A stretch of 64,000 bases of DNA, taken from positions 1-64,000 of the forward strand of contig NZ_WHNY01000087.1 of assembly GCF_013141695.1 (NCBI RefSeq). Reading direction: 5' to 3'. This stretch comes from Paenibacillus plantarum (lineage in GTDB: Bacteria; Bacillota; Bacilli; Paenibacillales; NBRC-103111). The notes under the pieces are model-generated. The model was not told the origin of the DNA and ran no database searches. It saw nothing but the letters and a program-made list of their open reading frames with translations. Of the stretch, positions 7,921-16,612 are shown in pieces (the stretch's first letter is position 1; every line of letters starts with the position of its first letter). The translations under genes and the position numbers were made by a program.

Positions 7921-8871
7921 CTATTTTGCCTCGACTGGTTGCTCCTCCTGCACCTCCGTATGATCTCGGAGCCGCTGCTTAAATTCTTTAGGCGAGCATT
8001 GATTGTATCGCTTGAAAAGCTTGTAGAACTGAGCCATGTTCTGAATGCCGGCTTCATAACTAATTTCCATAATGCTGAGATCCCCTGTGAGCAGGAGGCG
8101 CTCGGCTTTTTTGATACGTTTATAATTCACATAATCAATAAAGGATAGTCCCATCACTTTTTTAAAATACTTAATAAAGTAATGATAACTCAGATTCAGA
8201 ATGCGGCATACATCTTCGACCGTAATTCGTTCTGTCAAATGCTCATCGATATACTTCAATGCTGGGCGTAAACGTGAGATGCCAGAATCCTCAGTAAGCC
8301 CAGCTAGATCACGTTTATCATTGCGCAGAAGGAGCAACAGGAGGTGCTTAATGGCAGCAACAATGGCTAGTTCATAGCCGACGGTACGCGTTTGTGACTC
8401 CTCGTGAATTTGCCGGATAAGCTGGTAAGCGTTTGCTCTAACCGCGCTATTTGAACGAAAAAGTTCATTAAACGGTTCGAGGGAATGCGTCAACTCCGAA
8501 AATAAATGCAAATAAGCGAGTGTGCTCAAATCGAAATGCTGTGTCAGATCAATTTGAAATACAATTTGGTGCAAAGGCGCTTCAGAGTATTTATGTGTGC
8601 GATGGGGCTGTGAGGAACCAAGCAGCAAGACATCCCCTGCCTCCATAATCGTATAGGCATCTTTCGTTTGGATGCCGAGTTGACCCTGAGTTACGACGAG
8701 AAACTCAACCTGTTTATGCCAATGCCATGTCCAAGGGTCAGGCAAACCACATTGGGGGGAGTCGTATTGGATTTCCCATATTTTCAAGAAAAGAAGCGGG
8801 TTCTGGTACACGACTTCTTCATTTTTAATTTCAGTTAAATTTGCAGGACTAAGAGTAGGGTTGATAGGCAT
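7921..8871 (-). CDS. AraC family regulator with cupin sensor domain
   Basis: Sugar-type AraC regulator. The N-terminal cupin-like domain (about 30-110) has WTWHWHKQVEFLVVTQGQLGI and a QPHRTHKY block. A C-terminal AraC helix-turn-helix pair follows, with YIDEHLTERITVEDVCRILN and MAQFYKLFKRYNQCSPKEFK. The frame is open from 8940, but the best ribosome binding site (GTGAGG, seven bases) precedes the ATG at 8871, giving 316 aa. It is divergent from the ThuA-like gene 177 bp away and very likely controls it. The convergent radical SAM gene ends 18 bp beyond its stop. Confidence 0.85.
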   Translation of the reverse strand: MPINPTLSPANLTEIKNEEVVYQNPLLFLKIWEIQYDSPQCGLPDPWTWHWHKQVEFLVVTQGQLGIQTKDAYTIMEAGDVLLLGSSQPHRTHKYSEAPLHQIVFQIDLTQHFDLSTLAYLHLFSELTHSLEPFNELFRSNSAVRANAYQLIRQIHEESQTRTVGYELAIVAAIKHLLLLLLRNDKRDLAGLTEDSGISRLRPALKYIDEHLTERITVEDVCRILNLSYHYFIKYFKKVMGLSFIDYVNYKRIKKAERLLLTGDLSIMEISYEAGIQNMAQFYKLFKRYNQCSPKEFKQRLRDHTEVQEEQPVEAK

Positions 8872-9047
8872 GGAATACCTCACTAAGCTGGACATTTTCG
8901 AATAAGATTTCGTCTCAATAAGTATAACATTGCGAGACATCCGATGACACTATTGAATAAGAAGTAAGCACAATTCTGCCTTTCCTTGGCACTTGAGAAA
9001 ACCTATACTCAGAAGTAAGAATGAATACGCTATCGTGGAGGCATGAA

Positions 9048-9788
9048 ATGATGAGTAAACCATTAAATGTAACCGTTTGGAACGAATTTCGTCATGAAAA
9101 AGAAAACGAGAAAGTCCGCGCTGCCTATCCAGATGGTATTCACACAGCCATTGGCGAGGGACTGAGCGGTTCCGTCCAAGTCACCTATGCAACATTAGAC
9201 GATCCCGAACATGGTTTATCGGAAGAAGTCTTGAACAATACGGACGTCCTGATCTGGTGGGGTCATAAAGCACACGGCGAAGTACAAGATGAGATCGTAG
9301 CTCGTGTTCAAAAGCGTGTGTGGGCAGGCATGGGCTTAATCGTCCTGCATTCCGGTCACTTCTCCAAAGTGTTCAAAACCCTTATGGGTACATCATGTGA
9401 TCTCAAATGGCGCGAAGCTGACGAGAAAGAGCGCCTATGGGTCGTTGCTCCAGGTCATCCGATCGTGGAAGGCATTGGCGAGTACATTGATCTGGAGGCA
9501 GAGGAAATGTACGGGGAGCATTTTGACATCCCACAACCGGATGAACTAATCATGGTTTCTTGGTTCGAAGGCGGCGAAGTATTCCGCAGCGGATGTACGT
9601 TCCATCGCGGGAACGGGAAGATTTTCTACTTCCGTCCAGGTCATGAAACATACCGTACGTACTACAATGAGCAAATCCGCCGCGTCATCTCCAATGCGGT
9701 TCAGTGGGCAGCGCCAACTACGCGCGAGTATCCGAAATACGGTAACCACAAGCCATTGGAAGAGATTAAAGCGAAGGTTAATGCTTAA
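9048..9788 (+). CDS. ThuA-like domain protein (trehalose utilisation family)
   Basis: Class I glutamine-amidotransferase-like fold of the ThuA family (about 246 aa). Recognisable blocks are [52 protein letters not shown] and [14 protein letters not shown]. Members are linked to disaccharide metabolism and may act as sugar isomerases or hydrolases, but the reaction is not firmly known. GTGGAGG precedes a pair of adjacent ATGs (9048 and 9051); the longer frame from 9021 starts upstream of this site and is not used. The divergent AraC gene suggests sugar-dependent control. A good terminator follows. Confidence 0.85.
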   Translation: MMSKPLNVTVWNEFRHEKENEKVRAAYPDGIHTAIGEGLSGSVQVTYATLDDPEHGLSEEVLNNTDVLIWWGHKAHGEVQDEIVARVQKRVWAGMGLIVLHSGHFSKVFKTLMGTSCDLKWREADEKERLWVVAPGHPIVEGIGEYIDLEAEEMYGEHFDIPQPDELIMVSWFEGGEVFRSGCTFHRGNGKIFYFRPGHETYRTYYNEQIRRVISNAVQWAAPTTREYPKYGNHKPLEEIKAKVNA

Positions 9789-9812
9789 CATCATAGCGTA
9801 GCGAAGTATCGA

Positions 9813-9845
9813 GCATGCTCCCAAATCTTTGGGGGCATGCTTTTT
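9813..9845 (+). terminator. Rho-independent terminator after the ThuA-like gene
   Basis: GCATGCTCCCAAA pairs with TTTGGGGGCATGC (9813-9840) around a very short loop, followed by TTTTT. Confidence 0.85.
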
Positions 9846-9908
9846 GCTGTTTGCAATGAGTTGATTTTGCTCATCTTGTCATTTAAACTTCATACATAGT
9901 TGAGCGGC

Positions 9909-9950
9909 GCCTCTGGGATGACAATCTTGTTATCTCAGGAGCTTTTTTTT
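9909..9950 (+). terminator. Second hairpin with T8 tract, just upstream of the AraC gene
   Basis: Arms 9909-9924 and 9927-9942 pair with a few G-U or mismatched positions and are followed by eight T. It begins only 64 bp after the previous terminator and ends 30 bp before the next start codon, so it may be a backup terminator or a leader attenuator of the AraC gene at 9980. Confidence 0.6.
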
Positions 9951-9979
9951 CGTAACCATACCCAATAAGGAGTGAATCC

Positions 9980-10831
9980 ATGTCAACTCAGATCGAGGAT
10001 CTATATGCGATTACGTTGTTTGATGTTAAAAAAATACAATACTACTCTCGGATCATGTTTGATTTCGATCAGCCTTATCTGACGGTATCTTATATCAAAA
10101 AAGGGGAGGTTATTACAACAGACGACGGTAAAGAGTATATAGCCAAAACCGGAGATGTTATGATTCATCGCCCCCATACGCCTTTTAATGTTATTTCACA
10201 GGAAGAAGGTGTTCATTACCTTCTCAGTTTGAAATTAGATGTCAGGGAAGGCGAAGATTTCTTCCAACTGTTTCCCTTGGATAAAGTGATTAAAATCAGA
10301 GACTCCGCTCTGTATGAGAAGAAGTTCGACGAGCTTCAAGACTTATGGCAGCAGAAAAATGAGGAGCTCTCTTCTATGCAGTCGGTCTTTCTAGCGCTCT
10401 TTCTGATTCATGAAATTGTAGAAAGCTCTAAAATCGGTGAGAAACGCAAATCCAGAGAGACGTTCGAGATTGCCCGGTTTAATTACGCCCTGCATTATAT
10501 CGAGAAGGGGCTGGAACGCAATATTACTCGCGAGGAATTAGCGGAAATTTACCATATGAATCCGGTCTATTTTAGCCGGGCCTTTAAACAGGTGTATGAT
10601 CTAACGCCGATGCAAATGCTTCAAAAAATGCGCGTTATGCAAGCCAAGCGAATGCTGGAAGACCCCGAGAATACGATTGAATTTATTTCTCAAAAATGCG
10701 GCTTCTACGATGCGTCTCATTTCAACCGTGCTTTTCAAAAAACATTCCGCATGTCCCCCAATCAATTTCGAAAAAGTATCAAAAGTACAAAAATTGGAAT
10801 CGCGTCTACATGGTCTGAGGATAAATTGTAA
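9980..10831 (+). CDS. AraC family regulator of the sulfatase/sugar import cluster
   Basis: AraC regulator (283 aa) with an N-terminal cupin-type ligand domain (about 30-110; KTGDVMIHRPHTPFNVISQEEG) and a C-terminal helix-turn-helix pair (about 175-270; HYIEKGLERNITREELAEIY and FYDASHFNRAFQKTFRMSPN). AAGGAG stands eight bases before the ATG. It lies directly before a sugar-binding lipoprotein, two permeases and a sulfatase in the same orientation, so it is probably the local activator that senses the imported sugar. Confidence 0.85.
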   Translation: MSTQIEDLYAITLFDVKKIQYYSRIMFDFDQPYLTVSYIKKGEVITTDDGKEYIAKTGDVMIHRPHTPFNVISQEEGVHYLLSLKLDVREGEDFFQLFPLDKVIKIRDSALYEKKFDELQDLWQQKNEELSSMQSVFLALFLIHEIVESSKIGEKRKSRETFEIARFNYALHYIEKGLERNITREELAEIYHMNPVYFSRAFKQVYDLTPMQMLQKMRVMQAKRMLEDPENTIEFISQKCGFYDASHFNRAFQKTFRMSPNQFRKSIKSTKIGIASTWSEDKL

Positions 10832-10934
10832 GATAACATAATAGTTAAATCGAAGGCATCCAATCCTCATTGCGCACCCTACACGAGCTTTCGTTCAGGA
10901 AGTAATTTTTTCAAACATAAAGGGGGATATACCA

Positions 10935-12452
10935 TTGGTACAAAAACGGAAGTATGCTGCCTTATTCATCGGATCTGCTCTAATTGTACAAAGCATGACG
11001 GCGTGTTCAGCTTCAAATCCGAATCCGACTAGCACAGGAACGCCTGTTGCAACAGGAACTGCCGGGGACAAAGCTCAGACGTCGACATCCGGAGAAAAAG
11101 TTACCTTGCGCGTGATGGACTGGGCAGACAGCGAGAAGCCTTTTCGTGAAAAATTTATCAAAGATTTTGAAGCCAAATACCCCAACATCAAAATCGAATA
11201 TACGCTAATGAGCGTGGATCAGTTTCAGAATACCATTACAACCGCGATTAAATCGGGGGATGCACCGGATCTATACCCAATACCCGGCAACATGTCATTA
11301 AGCATGGCGGTAAAGGGAGAGTGGTATCAGCCGTTAGATCCTTATATTGATGACGCTTTCAAAAATCAATTCGCAGATGGCGCCTTTGTTGAAGGCTCGA
11401 CCATGCTAAATGGGAAAATCTATTCCATTCCGGCCATGGCGAGTGTGCCGAGTACACTTGTATTTTACAATAAGCAGTTGTTTCGAGATGCCGGATTAGA
11501 CCCCGAAAACCCGCCAAAGACGTACACGGAATTCCGCCAAGCCGCTAAGAAAATTACAGAAGCAGGTAAAGGCAAAGCTTTCGGTATCATCGAGGGCGGT
11601 AAACAAATCGGTCGATGGAAATTAGCGGCTATGGACTGGTCGGCACTGGGAGGCAGCGGTCTAAATCAACAATCGCCGATCAGTTTGGTCACGCATGATG
11701 CTAACTATGACAGTAAAGAAGTACTTGATGTCATGAATTTATTCAAGGGGTTGAAGGATGACGGAAGTTTCCATCCGAAGACGATGAGCATATCTGCACC
11801 TGAAGCCCGAGCCTTATTTGGAGAAGGTCAAGCAGGCTTTATCTTGCAGGGGGAATGGTCGATTGGCGTATGGAAACGTGACAACCCTAACTTGGACTTT
11901 GGTGTCATGGCGCCTCCTGTTCCGGACGCAGGTCAGAAGGGCTTCCTGCCTAGATCCAGCTATAGTCCTTGGATTGGCATGTCCAAAACAACGAAGCATC
12001 CCAAAGAAGCTGCCTTGTATTTAAAGGAGTACTTCAATAAAGATTATCAGTCCGTGCTCGTTAAAGCGGGAGATCGCTTCTCTATTCTCAAAGAGGTTAA
12101 CGAGAGCTCATCGGAAATACCACAATTCAAGCAGTACTATGATATTGCACAGAAGTATTCGCGTTTAGTGCCTAATCCGCAAATCAGGAACCCTGAGCTT
12201 GCAAGTGTTTACGGGAATTATAAGGATGTTCAGCCAGGTGTAGGTGATATTCTCCAAGGCGTTGTTGCCGGGGCAATTAAAGAGCCCAATTCGGCACTTA
12301 AGCAGTTATCTGATATTGTCGATAAGTCATTAGATACAGCGATTGCGAAGGCAAAGTCGGAAGGCGCGAAAGTAGATAAAAATGATTTCATTTTCTCTAA
12401 CTGGAGTTCTGACAAAAATTACTCGCAGCAAGATTATAAGTCAATTCAATGA
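10935..12452 (+). CDS. Sugar ABC importer, extracellular solute-binding lipoprotein
   Basis: Family 1 solute-binding protein (505 aa) of the carbohydrate CUT1 class. It has a lipoprotein signal with lipobox MTAC (Cys about 24), a Ser/Thr-rich linker, then the type II binding fold: LRVMDWADSEKPFREKFIKD, IKSGDAPDLYPIPG and GQAGFILQGEWSIGVW. The start is a TTG seven bases after AAGGGGGAT. It is followed by two permeases but no ATPase; CUT1 systems of this kind in Bacillota usually borrow a shared MsmK/MsmX-type ATPase encoded elsewhere. With the sulfatase downstream, the ligand may be a desulfated or sulfated oligosaccharide; that is inference. Confidence 0.88.
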   Translation: MVQKRKYAALFIGSALIVQSMTACSASNPNPTSTGTPVATGTAGDKAQTSTSGEKVTLRVMDWADSEKPFREKFIKDFEAKYPNIKIEYTLMSVDQFQNTITTAIKSGDAPDLYPIPGNMSLSMAVKGEWYQPLDPYIDDAFKNQFADGAFVEGSTMLNGKIYSIPAMASVPSTLVFYNKQLFRDAGLDPENPPKTYTEFRQAAKKITEAGKGKAFGIIEGGKQIGRWKLAAMDWSALGGSGLNQQSPISLVTHDANYDSKEVLDVMNLFKGLKDDGSFHPKTMSISAPEARALFGEGQAGFILQGEWSIGVWKRDNPNLDFGVMAPPVPDAGQKGFLPRSSYSPWIGMSKTTKHPKEAALYLKEYFNKDYQSVLVKAGDRFSILKEVNESSSEIPQFKQYYDIAQKYSRLVPNPQIRNPELASVYGNYKDVQPGVGDILQGVVAGAIKEPNSALKQLSDIVDKSLDTAIAKAKSEGAKVDKNDFIFSNWSSDKNYSQQDYKSIQ

Positions 12453-12469
12453 CGGGGAGTTCGCGCATC

Positions 12470-13372
12470 ATGAAAACCAAGTGGAGAATTGAATTATGGT
12501 GTTGGTTATTCCTACTTCCTACTGTAGCCCTGTTCGTTCTGTTTCAAGGCTGGCCGATCGCGGCCAGCTTCTACTACGCCATGTTGGATTGGTCGGGTTT
12601 AACGTCAGATTCAACGTTTGTCGGGCTACGTAATTTTGTTGACGTGGCGAAGGATCCTTATTTTTGGAATGCGTATAAAAATAGTTTTAAATTTATGTTA
12701 GGTGTAGTCCCATTAAATCTCCTTGTGCCCTTAATACTTGCCGTTGTTTTGAATCGCCCCAGGCTTAAGGGAGCCAGCATATATCGGACGTTAATCTTTC
12801 TGCCAGTAGTCACGACGACATCGATTGTCGGTATTATCATGGTTTTCATCTGGGGCAGTGACGGAGCGGTGAATGATGCGCTGATGAAAATAGGTTGGCT
12901 CGATACGCCGATTAATTGGTTAGGCGACGCGAAATGGTCAATGTTTACCGTTATTCTCATCTCGGTGTGGAAAAACTTAGGGATTAACATGATTTATTGG
13001 CTTGCCGGACTGCAGAGCATCCCGAAGGATCTTTATGAGGCGGCTGAAGTGGATGGCGCAAGAGGGACCAAATTATTCGTGCATATCACGATACCTCTTC
13101 TATTGCCGATAGGAGCCGTCATCTTATTGCTAAATGTCGTCAACTCGCTGAAGGTGTTTGATTTAATTAAAACGATGACGAACGGAGGCCCCTTCTTCGC
13201 CACGGATGTTGTGTCCACGTATATTTACAGGTACGCATTTTCCAGTGAAATGGGATTGCCTCAATTGGGATATGCTTCGGCAGCGGGTCTGTTCTTTGCC
13301 GTAACGATTAGTATTCTAGCCATTATCCAATCCGTGCTGAATAAACGAATTAAAGGTCGTGCAAAATCATGA
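12470..13372 (+). CDS. Sugar ABC importer permease, MalF/UgpA type
   Basis: Inner-membrane permease (300 aa) with six membrane segments and the coupling EAA loop YEAAEVDGARGTKLFVHITI. A GGGGAG site nine to ten bases before ATG 12470 makes this a better start than ATG 12449, which overlaps the lipoprotein stop codon and has no site. It overlaps the next permease by 4 bp (ATGA), so the two are translationally coupled and likely form the heterodimeric channel. Confidence 0.88.
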   Translation: MKTKWRIELWCWLFLLPTVALFVLFQGWPIAASFYYAMLDWSGLTSDSTFVGLRNFVDVAKDPYFWNAYKNSFKFMLGVVPLNLLVPLILAVVLNRPRLKGASIYRTLIFLPVVTTTSIVGIIMVFIWGSDGAVNDALMKIGWLDTPINWLGDAKWSMFTVILISVWKNLGINMIYWLAGLQSIPKDLYEAAEVDGARGTKLFVHITIPLLLPIGAVILLLNVVNSLKVFDLIKTMTNGGPFFATDVVSTYIYRYAFSSEMGLPQLGYASAAGLFFAVTISILAIIQSVLNKRIKGRAKS

Positions 13373-14193
13373 AAATCTTTCGATTATCCATGTTTCACGT
13401 CGTCATGACTGCTTTTTGTCTTGTATGGATCTATCCGTTCTTATGGATGGTTGCAGCATCCTTCAAAACCCAAAGTGAGTTCTTTGCAAACGGCCTTAAG
13501 CTGCTTCCGAACAGCTTTCAGATGGGCAATTTGATCAGAGCGTGGAATGAAGCGAACTTTGAGCGGTACTTTCTAAATAGTGTGGTTATCTCCATCAGCA
13601 CCATCCTCATCGTACTTATCGCAACAGCAACTTGCGGCTATGTGCTTGGCAGGTATACGTTCAGAGGGAAGAAGTTGCTCTTAGGGGTACTAGTTGCCAG
13701 CATGTTTGTACCCATGGAGTTTGCGATTATTCCGATCTATGATCTCATCAAACATTTGGGACTGATGAACAATTTGCTCGGGGTTATTCTTGCGGAAGCG
13801 GGAGGGGCGCATATTATATTTATCCTGCTTTTCTCAACGTTCTTCAGTCAAATTCCGAAGGAGCTGGAGGAAGCTTCCATCATGGATGGTTGCGGATTTT
13901 TAAGAACATTTCTGACGATCATGCTTCCGTTATCCAAGCCCATCGTCGGCAGTGTAACGATCATGCAGTTCATTTGGTCTTGGAACTCGTTCATGATTCC
14001 TTTAATACTAACGCTCAGTTCCCCCAATCTCCGTCCTCTTGCTGTTGGGTTGTATGCATTAAGGGGAGAGAACGTTGTGGATTGGACAGGGATTGCGGCC
14101 GGAGGTACGATCGCCATTCTTCCGATTATTGTTATTTTCTTGTTCTTGCAGCGCTACTTTGTAGATGGGATTGCTGGGGCAGTGAAGGGTTAA
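13369..14193 (+). CDS. Sugar ABC importer permease, MalG/UgpE type
   Basis: Second permease subunit (274 aa), with six hydrophobic segments and the EAA loop LEEASIMDGCGFLRTFLTIMLP. It ends in FLQRYFVDGIAGAVKG, the usual MalG-family C-terminus. The start overlaps the upstream permease stop by 4 bp. The partner ATPase is not in the cluster. Confidence 0.88.
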   Translation: MKIFRLSMFHVVMTAFCLVWIYPFLWMVAASFKTQSEFFANGLKLLPNSFQMGNLIRAWNEANFERYFLNSVVISISTILIVLIATATCGYVLGRYTFRGKKLLLGVLVASMFVPMEFAIIPIYDLIKHLGLMNNLLGVILAEAGGAHIIFILLFSTFFSQIPKELEEASIMDGCGFLRTFLTIMLPLSKPIVGSVTIMQFIWSWNSFMIPLILTLSSPNLRPLAVGLYALRGENVVDWTGIAAGGTIAILPIIVIFLFLQRYFVDGIAGAVKG

Positions 14194-14246
14194 TGAATAG
14201 ATACAGCATGTACAATAACAGAAGTGAAAGGCTGGTTACATAATTT

Positions 14247-15644
14247 ATGAGAATCCTCTATTTGGATTTAGATTCTTTGCGTCCCGATCATCTCGGCTGT
14301 TATGGTTACCATCGTGCGACCTCTCCGAATATTGATCGTATCGCAGCCGAGGGTGTTAGATTTAACAACTATTACTGCTCGGATGCGCCGTGTATGCCAT
14401 CCAGAACAGCTTTAATGTCTGGCAAATTCGGCATCCATACAGGCGTTGTCGGACATGGTGGGACAGCTGCGGATATGAGACGCGAAGGAATGGAGCGGGG
14501 TTTCAGCGATCGGTTAGCGTCGGAGAGCCTTCCTGGCGTATTGCGCAAGATTGGCATGAAAACGGCATCGATCAGTACCTTCGCAGAAAGACATTCCGTG
14601 TGGACGTTTAATGCAGGGTTCAATGAAGTTTTCAATGTGGGGGATAAAGGTGGAGAATCCGCTGATAAAGTACTGCCTGTTGCGCTTAAATGGTTGGAGG
14701 ATAATGCGAAGACGGATGACTGGTTCTTACATCTGAATTTCTGGGATCCGCACACCCCTTATAGAACGCCAGACCACGTAGGCAATCCTTTTGTTGACGA
14801 CCCCATGCCGGCATGGATCACAGAAGAGGTGTTTCAACAGCACAAGCTCAAAAATGGGCAGCACAGTATTGAAGATATGAATAAGCTTGCCAAGTCGCAT
14901 TATTTCAGACATCCAAGGCATAACCAAACGATTGAGGAGCATAATGATTTAAGGACCATAATTGATAATTATGATTGCGCAATTCGCTATATGGATGAAC
15001 ATATCGGGCAGGTGCTGCACATGCTTGATCAGCTGGGTGTATTGGAGGATACAGCGATAATAGTTAGTGCGGATCATGGGGAGAATATGGGGGAGTTAGG
15101 CATTTACTCCGAGCACGGAACAGCGGATCAGGGGACCTGCCGAATTCCAATGATTTTCCGCTGGCCAGGTGGCCTTAAAGGAAATGTAGACGAGGGTCTC
15201 CATTATCAACTTGATCTCGCCCCTACATTGGCAAGCTTGCTTGATACGGAGAAACCTGAGTCTTGGGATGGCTTGAGCTATGCGGAAAGTATTACGGAAG
15301 GTACACATACAGGAAGGCCATACTTGGTTGTATCCCAGTGCGCACATGTCTGCCAGCGAAGCGTCAGATTTGAGAATTGGCTGTATATCCGAACGTATCA
15401 CGACGGTTATCACGGGTTTCCCAAAGATATGCTGTTTGATTTGGACAATGATCCCTACGAACAGTACAATCTTGTTGAAGAAAGAAGCGATATCCACATG
15501 AAAGCTGTCTATTTGCTTAATGAATGGCACGATGACATGATGCTGTCGATGAAAGAAGACATAGATCCGTTGTGGACCGTTATGAAAGAAGGCGGACCTT
15601 ACCACGCGAAGGAATATAAGCAAATATTGAATGCTGTGAAATGA
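14247..15644 (+). CDS. Sulfatase (formylglycine-dependent, Cys type)
   Basis: Hydrolyses sulfate esters, probably from a glycan. The N-terminus YLDLDSLRPDHLGCYGY carries the metal-binding Asp residues. The signature CMPSRTALMSG places the cysteine to be converted to formylglycine at C49, with R53. The later block VSADHGENMGELG gives the second metal-binding Asp-His. No signal peptide is visible, so the enzyme should be cytoplasmic and act after import, consistent with its place 53 bp behind the ABC permeases. The maturase needed for Cys activation (FGE or anSME) is not in the window. The ribosome binding site is weak (GAAAGG, rather distant). A terminator inside a palindromic repeat follows. 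Confidence 0.88.
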   Translation: MRILYLDLDSLRPDHLGCYGYHRATSPNIDRIAAEGVRFNNYYCSDAPCMPSRTALMSGKFGIHTGVVGHGGTAADMRREGMERGFSDRLASESLPGVLRKIGMKTASISTFAERHSVWTFNAGFNEVFNVGDKGGESADKVLPVALKWLEDNAKTDDWFLHLNFWDPHTPYRTPDHVGNPFVDDPMPAWITEEVFQQHKLKNGQHSIEDMNKLAKSHYFRHPRHNQTIEEHNDLRTIIDNYDCAIRYMDEHIGQVLHMLDQLGVLEDTAIIVSADHGENMGELGIYSEHGTADQGTCRIPMIFRWPGGLKGNVDEGLHYQLDLAPTLASLLDTEKPESWDGLSYAESITEGTHTGRPYLVVSQCAHVCQRSVRFENWLYIRTYHDGYHGFPKDMLFDLDNDPYEQYNLVEERSDIHMKAVYLLNEWHDDMMLSMKEDIDPLWTVMKEGGPYHAKEYKQILNAVK

Positions 15645-15655
15645 GTGACTAGCCT

Positions 15656-15730
15656 AACGACATGAAAGTACCTATTAAGAACCTTGATAAATCAAGGTTC
15701 TTTTTCATTTGTACGGATTTTCATGTCGTT
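15656..15730. repeat. 75-bp palindromic element, copy 1 (contains a terminator)
   Basis: Perfect 12-bp terminal inverted repeats (AACGACATGAAA at 15656-15667, complement at 15719-15730) enclose a hairpin, AGAACCTTGA / TCAAGGTTCT (15678-15701), followed by TTTTT. A closely similar copy in the same orientation lies at 18456-18532. It follows the sulfatase stop and should terminate that operon. Confidence 0.8.
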
Positions 15731-15796
15731 TTATTAGAACGTGAAAATCCCAAAGTTCCATCAACATTTTTTCGAAAATATAAGCTAAGCAATCCA

Positions 15797-15826
15797 TTGC
15801 TACTTTTACTATTTTTTTGATAAAAT
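15797..15826 (+). promoter_or_regulatory. Candidate promoter of the TetR gene
   Basis: TTGCTA, an 18-bp gap and TAAAAT, 35 bp before the TTG start. The TGACACAAGTGTCA palindrome found downstream of this gene is absent here, so this regulator may not repress itself through that site. Confidence 0.45.
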
Positions 15827-15860
15827 GATTCTTACATGACGGGAAAGGAGACGAATCAGC

Positions 15861-16424
15861 TTGGGAAGAAAACAATCTTTTACTGAAACAGAGTTGCTTG
15901 ACATGACAAAAAGATTAATACTTGAATATGGTTACGACGGATTTCATCTCAAACTGCTCTCACAGCATTTGCCTGGAGCCAGAAGCACGATTTACCAATA
16001 CTACGCCAATAAAGAAGAAATAGTCGCAGCTTGTATGAAGCGAGTGATTTCTAACGTATTAACAAATGCTTCATCAGTTGATGAGACGGACACTTTGGCA
16101 GCTCTACAGCAGTTACTTGACATTTATATAGAAGAATCTAATCTTCATCAAATCCTTGGAGATGCTCATAAAATTAAGACAGAACATGATAAGGCTCTTA
16201 ATGATCTTTTATTCGTTGAGCAAGCGCATTCCATTCTCAAAGTTCAACTAACACGCTTGTTTGAACGGGCTCAAAAGGAGAAAAGCCTAAGAACTGATAT
16301 CCCACTCCCTGTCCTTATTAGTACTTTTTTTAACCTGCTTAATACCCCGAATATGATGAATCTCCCTGCGCAGCAATGGAGCAATCTCTTGTTTCAAATA
16401 TGGATCGGGGGCTCTAGGAGCTAG
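15861..16424 (+). CDS. TetR/AcrR family regulator
   Basis: One-component repressor (187 aa). The N-terminal helix-turn-helix (about 8-55) reads LILEYGYDGFHLKLLSQHLPGARSTIYQYYANKEEI, the standard TetR DNA-binding domain; the rest is a helical ligand domain. The start is TTG after AAAGGAG. It is followed in the same direction by a two-gene ABC exporter whose promoter region carries three copies of a 14-bp perfect palindrome, the probable operator. The effector is unknown. Confidence 0.85.
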   Translation: MGRKQSFTETELLDMTKRLILEYGYDGFHLKLLSQHLPGARSTIYQYYANKEEIVAACMKRVISNVLTNASSVDETDTLAALQQLLDIYIEESNLHQILGDAHKIKTEHDKALNDLLFVEQAHSILKVQLTRLFERAQKEKSLRTDIPLPVLISTFFNLLNTPNMMNLPAQQWSNLLFQIWIGGSRS

Positions 16425-16446
16425 TAAAAGTAGTCTGAATTAATTT

Positions 16447-16582
16447 TTGACACAAGTGTCAGTTATGTGGTTTAATTGCTAATGACACAAAGGTTGTTAC
16501 ATCGAATATGACACAAGTGTCAGTTATGTGATTTAATGCTAATGACACAAAGCTTGTTTTATCGAATATGACACAAGTGTCA
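16447..16582 (+). promoter_or_regulatory. Tandem operator/promoter array, 60-61 bp repeats
   Basis: The palindrome TGACACAAGTGTCA occurs at 16448-16461, 16509-16522 and 16569-16582, as part of a tandem repeat with 60-61 bp period; a half-site TGACACAA lies in each spacer (16483, 16543). The first copy overlaps a -35 (TTGACA, 18 bp, TTTAAT) and the second has the same layout with ATGACA. The array ends 30 bp before the permease gene. It most likely binds the TetR product. Confidence 0.75.
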
Positions 16583-16612
16583 AATATATATGGATAAGGA
16601 GTTGGAAATAGA

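Noticed and set aside
8982-9009. Sigma-A promoter for the ThuA-like gene
   Set aside because: TATACT at 9004 is a good -10, but the sequence at -35 is poor at every allowed spacing; activation by the AraC protein could explain this, but the call is too weak.
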